A stretch of DNA of 9,278 bases from JASLCR01 sp964407405 (GTDB lineage Bacteria > Patescibacteriota > Saccharimonadia > Saccharimonadales > Saccharimonadaceae). The translations under genes and the position numbers were made by a program. Below, piece after piece: positions 6,535 through 9,278 of this stretch (positions are counted from its first letter, which is position 1; each line of letters begins with the position of its first letter). The DNA lies in NCBI GenBank assembly GCA_964407405.1, contig CAYOVH010000013.1, positions 1 to 9,278 of the forward strand, in the 5' to 3' direction. Below the pieces are notes generated by a model that had not been told where the DNA came from, ran no database searches, and saw nothing but the letters and a program-made list of their open reading frames with translations.

Positions 6535-6676
6535 ATTCGGTAGGCCGGATTATCTCCTGCAGGGAGGAGAAATACGGGTAGCAGAAATCCTCTAATTCGA
6601 TAGGCCGGGTTGAGAAATGGGGGTAGTGGAAATCCTCTAATTCGGCAGGCCGGGTTGAGAAAAGAGGGTAGCAGAG
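6535..6676. repeat. Three imperfect direct repeats (60, 45 and 37 bp)
   Basis: The units start at 6535, 6595 and 6640. Each begins ATTCGRYAGGCCGG or a one-base variant, and continues with GAGAAA, then GGGTAG, and in the first two units AAATCCTCTA. The second unit is 45 bp. The first is 60 bp because it carries about 15 extra bases that include the inverted repeat TCTCCT/AGGAGA (6553-6558 and 6565-6570) around a PstI-like CTGCAG core. The last unit is cut short at about 6676. The spacing suggests tandem duplication with one insertion. The repeats may be protein-binding sites such as iterons or operators, or decayed non-coding repeat DNA. Confidence 0.75.
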
Positions 6677-6758
6677 TGTGCGCGCACGCCGCCCCTCATC
6701 GCCAAAACAAATCCCCGCCACAAGCCCCGCCACCCCTCCCCCGCTTACCCCCGGGGGA

Positions 6759-6779
6759 CCCGAAACCCTCCCCTCCCCC
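6759..6779 (-). other. Potential G-quadruplex on minus strand
   Basis: The plus strand has four C runs: CCC at 6759-6761, CCC at 6766-6768, CCCC at 6770-6773 and CCCCC at 6775-6779, separated by 1-4 bases. The minus strand therefore fits the G3+N1-7 quadruplex pattern. It lies in a longer C-rich, strand-asymmetric tract within the control region. Quadruplexes can affect replication or transcription, but this may only reflect low-complexity sequence. Confidence 0.45.
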
Positions 6780-6846
6780 TCCGGCCCGCCGACCTCCGAG
6801 CATCCCATCCTCCAGCCCGCAGGCCTACCAACCTGGGGACTGCGAT

Positions 6847-6866
6847 CGCGCCCGTCGCCGGGCGCG
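6847..6866. other. GC hairpin in the control region
   Basis: The arms CGCGCCCG (6847-6854) and CGGGCGCG (6859-6866) are perfectly complementary around the loop TCGC. On the plus strand it is followed by GC-rich sequence and not by a T run, so a standard terminator is unlikely. It could insulate divergent transcription or be a protein-binding palindrome. Confidence 0.4.
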
Positions 6867-6907
6867 CGGGAAATTCGGATTTCCATTTTCCGGCAGACCG
6901 GCAGACC

Positions 6908-6952
6908 GTTTCAATCGTTCGTTTGAAACACGTTAGATGCACCCAATTAAAT
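6908..6952 (+). promoter_or_regulatory. Possible rightward promoter overlapped by an operator-like inverted repeat
   Basis: The arms GTTTCAA (6908-6914) and TTGAAAC (6923-6929) form a 7-bp inverted repeat with an 8-base spacer, the size expected for a dimeric repressor. The right arm contains TTGAAA (6923-6928), a good -35 candidate, and TTAAAT (6947-6952) lies 18 bases downstream as a weak -10. AT-rich sequence follows, and the rightward operon starts at 7007. A repressor bound here would block the promoter. The -10 match is only 4 of 6, so this is tentative. Confidence 0.4.
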
Positions 6953-7006
6953 TTTCAGAAAATAATTCTTGCACTCCAGGGAATCCTCCCCCATCGTTTC
7001 GCCGTT

Positions 7007-7294
7007 ATGAAAAACGAAACAGTTCCGACTCATGGAGATTCCGTCGTCGCCGAGTTCAAGGCTGGGCGCGTCCGCTATAGGATAGAACGGGGGACGTTCT
7101 ACGGCAAACCCAGCTTCCATCCCATCCTTGCCGGGGGCTTCAAAATCTCCAAATTCTCCCTCGCCCCAGGCGTCGGAGGGCATCTATCCGGCGTCCCCTC
7201 CCTGCGGGAGGCGCGGCAGATCATCGAACGCGACGTTGAGCAACTCCGGGAGATCGGAGCGATCGGACGCCGGGCCTCCCTCATCAAACTCTAA
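7007..7294 (+). CDS. Hypothetical small basic protein, first gene of rightward operon
   Basis: I choose ATG 7007 (MKNETVPTHGDSVV), giving 95 residues. The frame is open further upstream to 6923, but that part would overlap the promoter-like region and reads poorly as protein. The 14 bases at the start are identical to the start of the next gene, which supports this choice. Residues 13-52 look beta-rich (VVAEFKAGRVRYRIERGTFYG), and residues 66-84 form a probable amphipathic helix (LREARQIIERDVEQLREIG). The C-terminus is basic. I do not recognise the family. As the first of a run of small genes behind a likely controlled promoter, it may be an early or host-takeover protein, but this is a guess. 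Confidence 0.7.
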   Translation: MKNETVPTHGDSVVAEFKAGRVRYRIERGTFYGKPSFHPILAGGFKISKFSLAPGVGGHLSGVPSLREARQIIERDVEQLREIGAIGRRASLIKL

Positions 7295-7306
7295 CCTATC
7301 AATTCC

Positions 7307-8071
7307 ATGAAAAACGAAACGGAATCGACCTACCTTAACTTCAGCGACTACTGCGCTTCGGGCCGCCCCGAAACCCATCTCCATGACGGGTTCGAATCCC
7401 CGTTTGAGGGGACGCCGCAAGAGGTATTCGAGCATCTCCAATCCCTATGGGATCAAATCCCGGAGGACGAGGAATCGCTCTCATGGGAGGGGCAAAACGG
7501 TTATTGGTACGCCGGAGACGCGGCCCGCAACCGCATCCGGGAGGAGCAAATCCGCCTCGTCCGGGATGCCGAATGCTGGGCCGGGCTTGCCCCGGACATG
7601 TCCGGGCCTATCCTGGAAATCGCTCTCGCCAAATCTCCCGAAACGCCCCATCAAACGACTCAATACGCCGCGATCCAAACCCTGCGGGGCAACCCGGATT
7701 GTTTCGAGGAATGGGGGGGGGACGCGCCAGAGGACGCCGTTGACGCTTACCTCGAATGCGCTCTATGGGCCTCGACCGATGACGACGGCAGGCCGATGGA
7801 CCGGATTGACAATCCGCTCGACGAATCCGTCCGCGTCGCCGCCGAACGGGACCTCGGCGAATTCTACGCCGCTATTCGGCGGGCCGGAATCGACCGGGAC
7901 GATTGGAGCGATGAGCAGCTCGGGTGCGATTTCTGGCTGTCCCGGAACGGGCATGGGGCCGGTTTCCTCGACCGCGGTTTCTACTCTGACGATGCCTTGC
8001 AATCCTTGGCCAAAACGTTCGGACAGAGGGATTTATACATCGGCGACGATGGGAAAATTCACATTTCCTGA
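7307..8071 (+). CDS. Conserved phage protein of unknown function (FWLSRNGHGAGF family)
   Basis: This 254-residue acidic protein has a C-terminal half that I recognise as a recurrent small phage protein of unknown function. The marks are YLECALWASTDDDGRPMD (148-165), the core CDFWLSRNGHGAGFLDRG (207-224) and the ending DLYIGDDGKIHIS (242-254). Those relatives are, as I recall, shorter than this protein, so the first 140 or so residues (rich in Trp, Glu and Asp, with an RNRIREEQIRLVRDAECW helix) look like an added N-terminal region. A run of nine G at 7713-7721 falls between the two parts. The frame is intact on both sides of it. The start repeats the first 14 bases of the upstream gene, 12 bases after that gene's stop. 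The biochemical function is not known. Confidence 0.85.
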   Translation: MKNETESTYLNFSDYCASGRPETHLHDGFESPFEGTPQEVFEHLQSLWDQIPEDEESLSWEGQNGYWYAGDAARNRIREEQIRLVRDAECWAGLAPDMSGPILEIALAKSPETPHQTTQYAAIQTLRGNPDCFEEWGGDAPEDAVDAYLECALWASTDDDGRPMDRIDNPLDESVRVAAERDLGEFYAAIRRAGIDRDDWSDEQLGCDFWLSRNGHGAGFLDRGFYSDDALQSLAKTFGQRDLYIGDDGKIHIS

Positions 8072-8073
8072 TT

Positions 8074-8298
8074 ATGAATTCCATCCTTTTATCCGAAGCC
8101 GCGGACCGGAGCACGGTCTGGTCATTCGAGGTTGACGGTCGGCATGTCCGCTGGTGCGGGACGCTGACTCAATTCGAAAAAGACGCCATCCAGTACTGCG
8201 AATCGTATTCCGGTACGTGGAAACGGACCGGCTCCCGGTCTCTGGAATTCCGGGCCGCAGACGGGTCCATAACCCGCTTTCACGCCGTCCCCCGTTGA
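8074..8298 (+). CDS. Hypothetical 74-residue protein, third gene of rightward operon
   Basis: The ATG at 8074 follows the previous stop by two bases (TGATTATG), so translation is probably coupled by termination-reinitiation. The product has alternating polar and hydrophobic residues (STVWSFEVDGRHVRWCGTL, then RSLEFRAADGSITRFHAV), with an intervening helix (TQFEKDAIQYCESY). That suggests a small alpha-beta or beta-sheet protein. It has two cysteines, no membrane segment and no recognised family. Its tight linkage to the conserved phage protein suggests that they are expressed together. Confidence 0.72.
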   Translation: MNSILLSEAADRSTVWSFEVDGRHVRWCGTLTQFEKDAIQYCESYSGTWKRTGSRSLEFRAADGSITRFHAVPR

Positions 8299-8300
8299 CT

Positions 8301-8507
8301 ATGAACACTTATCGCATACTCGAAAACGGCGAGCCCTACTGGCAAGGCCGGGCGCACGATTGTGACCACGCCCTGGAACGGTGCTACGATGACGGCGGCC
8401 CGGGAAACCTGGTTACCATCGAGATTCAGGAATGGGCTAAGGTCCAAATCTCCTCCACAATGCGAGCACCTGGATGGGTGCGCCGGTGGGAGGGCCAATG
8501 GGTCTGA
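8301..8507 (+). CDS. Hypothetical 68-residue protein, last gene of rightward operon
   Basis: The ATG at 8301 follows the previous TGA by two bases (TGACTATG), the same spacing as the preceding junction. The product opens MNTYRILENGEPYWQGRAHD, continues with a short helix (CDHALERCYDD) and a beta stretch (NLVTIEIQEWAKVQI), and ends in a Trp/Arg-rich tail (GWVRRWEGQWV). I do not recognise the family. Longer upstream frames exist, but they overlap the previous gene without a better start. The stop lies 16 bases from the end of the convergent leftward gene. Confidence 0.72.
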   Translation: MNTYRILENGEPYWQGRAHDCDHALERCYDDGGPGNLVTIEIQEWAKVQISSTMRAPGWVRRWEGQWV

Positions 8508-8523
8508 CCCCTCCCCGCCTCAA

Positions 8524-9183
8524 TTATCCGGCACTTCGGCGGAACACTCCGCCAGGTGCCGGTTTAGCGTCCGGCATGTCCTCCCCGCCGGCGCGTTGCC
8601 AGGCGGCGATTTCCATCCGGGCCTTGCCCTTGGCCAGCTCCTTTTCCTTCGTGCCCGCCGCTTCCATGGCGTGGTCGATCCCCACGCACTCCTTCCAACG
8701 GCGTTGCACTTCAAGGAAGTGTTTGACGGTCTCGCGGCGGGCGGCAATCGTTTTCAGGTAACGATCAAGGAGTTCCAACGCCTCCCCATGGCTGTCGAGG
8801 TCTCCCTCAAACGCTTCGATGAAGCGTTCCACCAGGTCGTGAACCTTGTCCACGCCTTTGAGGACGCCCTTCAATTCATCCATCGTTTCCCGCAAGGTCC
8901 TGACGTCGTCCTCGTTCTTTTTCAGGGTCTCGGACGTGAGGAACATGCTGAGACCCAAGGGGGTAGCGGAGGCGAGCAGCTTCTCTCTCTCCAATGTCCA
9001 GGCGGGGAGGTAGCGGTGGATCGTCAAGGGATTGCATCCAGAGGCTTCCGCCAACTTGTCAATGCGGGTGATGGGCTTCCCATCCCCGGCACCATGGAGG
9101 AACAGTTGGCGGGCATATCGCGTAGCGCCAGCAAGTTGTGACGGATATTTCTCAGGGTCGGGGGCGGGGGTGCGTCTGGCCAT
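8524..9183 (-). CDS. Terminase small-subunit-like protein with helix-turn-helix and coiled coil
   Basis: This 219-residue protein has a helix-turn-helix at about residues 36-66 (KPITRIDKLAEASGCNPLTIHRYLPAW), followed by LEREKLL. Phage terminase small subunits and related packaging proteins show this arrangement, in which the HTH recognises packaging-site DNA. Residues 85-195 are almost entirely charged helix and probably coiled coil (LKKNEDDVRTLRETMDELKGVLKGVDKV and onward), which would suit oligomerisation into a ring. The C-terminus is a flexible Pro/Gly tail. No large-terminase gene follows in its direction of transcription, because the next genes on that side point the other way. A DNA-binding regulator is therefore a real alternative. 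The gene starts 40 bases from the heptamer repeat array. Confidence 0.62.
   Translation of the reverse strand: MARRTPAPDPEKYPSQLAGATRYARQLFLHGAGDGKPITRIDKLAEASGCNPLTIHRYLPAWTLEREKLLASATPLGLSMFLTSETLKKNEDDVRTLRETMDELKGVLKGVDKVHDLVERFIEAFEGDLDSHGEALELLDRYLKTIAARRETVKHFLEVQRRWKECVGIDHAMEAAGTKEKELAKGKARMEIAAWQRAGGEDMPDAKPAPGGVFRRSAG
8528..8562. terminator. Two-part hairpin between convergent genes, likely bidirectional terminator
   Basis: The outer arms CCGGCAC (8528-8534) and GTGCCGG (8556-8562) and the inner arms GGCGGA (8538-8543) and TCCGCC (8548-8553) form a stem with a small internal loop and an ACAC tip. It lies just past the end of the rightward operon (8507) and inside the last codons of the leftward terminase-like gene. 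On the plus strand TTT follows, and on the minus strand ATAATT follows. The short T runs make it an imperfect intrinsic terminator, but its placement at a convergent junction fits termination from both sides. Confidence 0.6.
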
Positions 9184-9223
9184 TGCGAGAGGGTAGGCGG
9201 GAAATCCGTGGAAGGAAAGGCGG

Positions 9224-9278
9224 GAATCCCGAATCCCGAATCCCGAATCCCGAATCCCGAATCCCGAATCCCGAATCC
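9224..9278. repeat. Tandem heptamer GAATCCC array reaching the window end
   Basis: Seven exact copies of GAATCCC occupy 9224-9272, followed by six of the seven bases of an eighth copy at the window edge, so the true length is unknown. The array begins 41 bases upstream of the ATG of the terminase-like gene. It could be a binding array for that protein (a packaging site), an origin iteron set or a simple expandable repeat. It is also the kind of sequence at which a short-read assembly stops. Confidence 0.9.

Larger units (their letters stand above)
6408..7006. other. Gene-free divergent control region (599 bp)
   Basis: I see no convincing gene between the leftward block and the rightward operon. 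From left to right it contains a parS-like palindrome (6464-6479), three direct repeats (6535-6676), a 10-bp palindrome GTGCGCGCAC (6678-6687), a strongly C-rich tract (about 6685-6830) with the palindrome CCCCCGGGGG (6748-6757), a GC hairpin (6847-6866), a tandem 8-mer CGGCAGAC (6891-6906), an inverted repeat with a possible promoter (6908-6952) and an AT-rich leader (about 6942-6975). This density of symmetric elements, in a region facing both ways, is what one expects of a promoter/operator region or an origin and partition region. No obvious -35/-10 pair for the leftward block was found. Confidence 0.75.

Noticed and set aside
6842..6849. GCGATCGC octamer, as in cyanobacterial HIP1
   Set aside because: It is a single copy in GC-rich DNA and is not evidence of a cyanobacterial origin.
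6488..6886. A 132-codon minus-strand open frame over the repeats and C-rich tract
   Set aside because: Its first half is Gly/Pro/Arg-rich low-complexity translation of a C-rich tract, its second half follows the DNA repeats with mostly amino-acid-changing differences, and there is no family resemblance or start signal.
7386..7404. Sequence GGGTTCGAATCCCC resembling a tRNA T-arm
   Set aside because: The stem does not pair fully, no acceptor, D or anticodon arms surround it, and it lies inside a well-supported gene.
8362..9141. A 259-codon plus-strand open frame opposite the terminase-like gene
   Set aside because: The minus-strand frame has a credible HTH and coiled coil, while the plus frame overlaps the previous gene and shows no domain.
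1..9278. CRISPR array, rRNA, insertion sequence or integrase
   Set aside because: I found no spaced identical repeats of CRISPR type, no rRNA sequence, no transposase motifs and no integrase in any frame.

Overview
The window looks like part of a tailed-bacteriophage genome, or a prophage or phage-plasmid, from a GC-rich bacterial host. The evidence is a tail-fibre and tailspike cluster, a lysis cassette, a small-terminase-like DNA-binding protein and a set of tiny phage-type accessory genes. A lipoprotein among the lysis genes suggests, but does not prove, a Gram-negative host. None of the gene starts I inspected has a recognisable Shine-Dalgarno sequence. That would fit a host lineage that uses SD-independent initiation, with Verrucomicrobiota one unproven possibility. 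I see no integrase, repressor, portal, capsid, large terminase or ParA/ParB gene here.

Layout. Positions 1-6407 form one leftward (minus-strand) block that reads, in transcription order: a small basic protein (6407-6078); a short tail protein (6032-5532); a baseplate/fibre-like protein with a GTG start (5422-4661); a collagen-like tail fibre (4642-3707); a beta-helix tailspike (3622-2039); a doubtful 15-codon ORF (2031-1984); two overlapping small two-helix membrane proteins that are holin candidates (1928-1695 and 1720-1511); a lipoprotein of spanin type (1514-1245); an unknown small protein (1217-969); an N-acetylmuramoyl-L-alanine amidase endolysin (955-281); and an unknown protein cut by the left edge (251-1). 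The four consecutive tail proteins end in similar beta-rich modules, so the block appears to make an adsorption apparatus and then lyse the host.

Positions 6408-7006 form a gene-free divergent control region. It holds a perfect 16-bp palindrome, TGTTCCACGTGGAACA, at 6464-6479, which matches the bacterial chromosome-partition site parS. It also holds three imperfect direct repeats, one carrying a hairpin insertion, a C-rich tract whose opposite strand could form a G-quadruplex, a GC hairpin, and an inverted repeat overlapping a possible rightward promoter. The parS-like site is the most striking signal in the window. It suggests that this element may use, or be controlled by, the host ParB partition system.

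Positions 7007-8507 are a rightward operon of four small genes with very short spacers. The second gene belongs to a phage protein family of unknown function that I recognise by its C-terminus, and it carries a run of nine G. The operon meets a leftward terminase-small-subunit-like gene (9183-8524) across a strong two-part hairpin at 8528-8562. Upstream of that gene, the window ends inside a 7-bp tandem repeat (GAATCCC) that is either a packaging or replication signal or a point where assembly broke.
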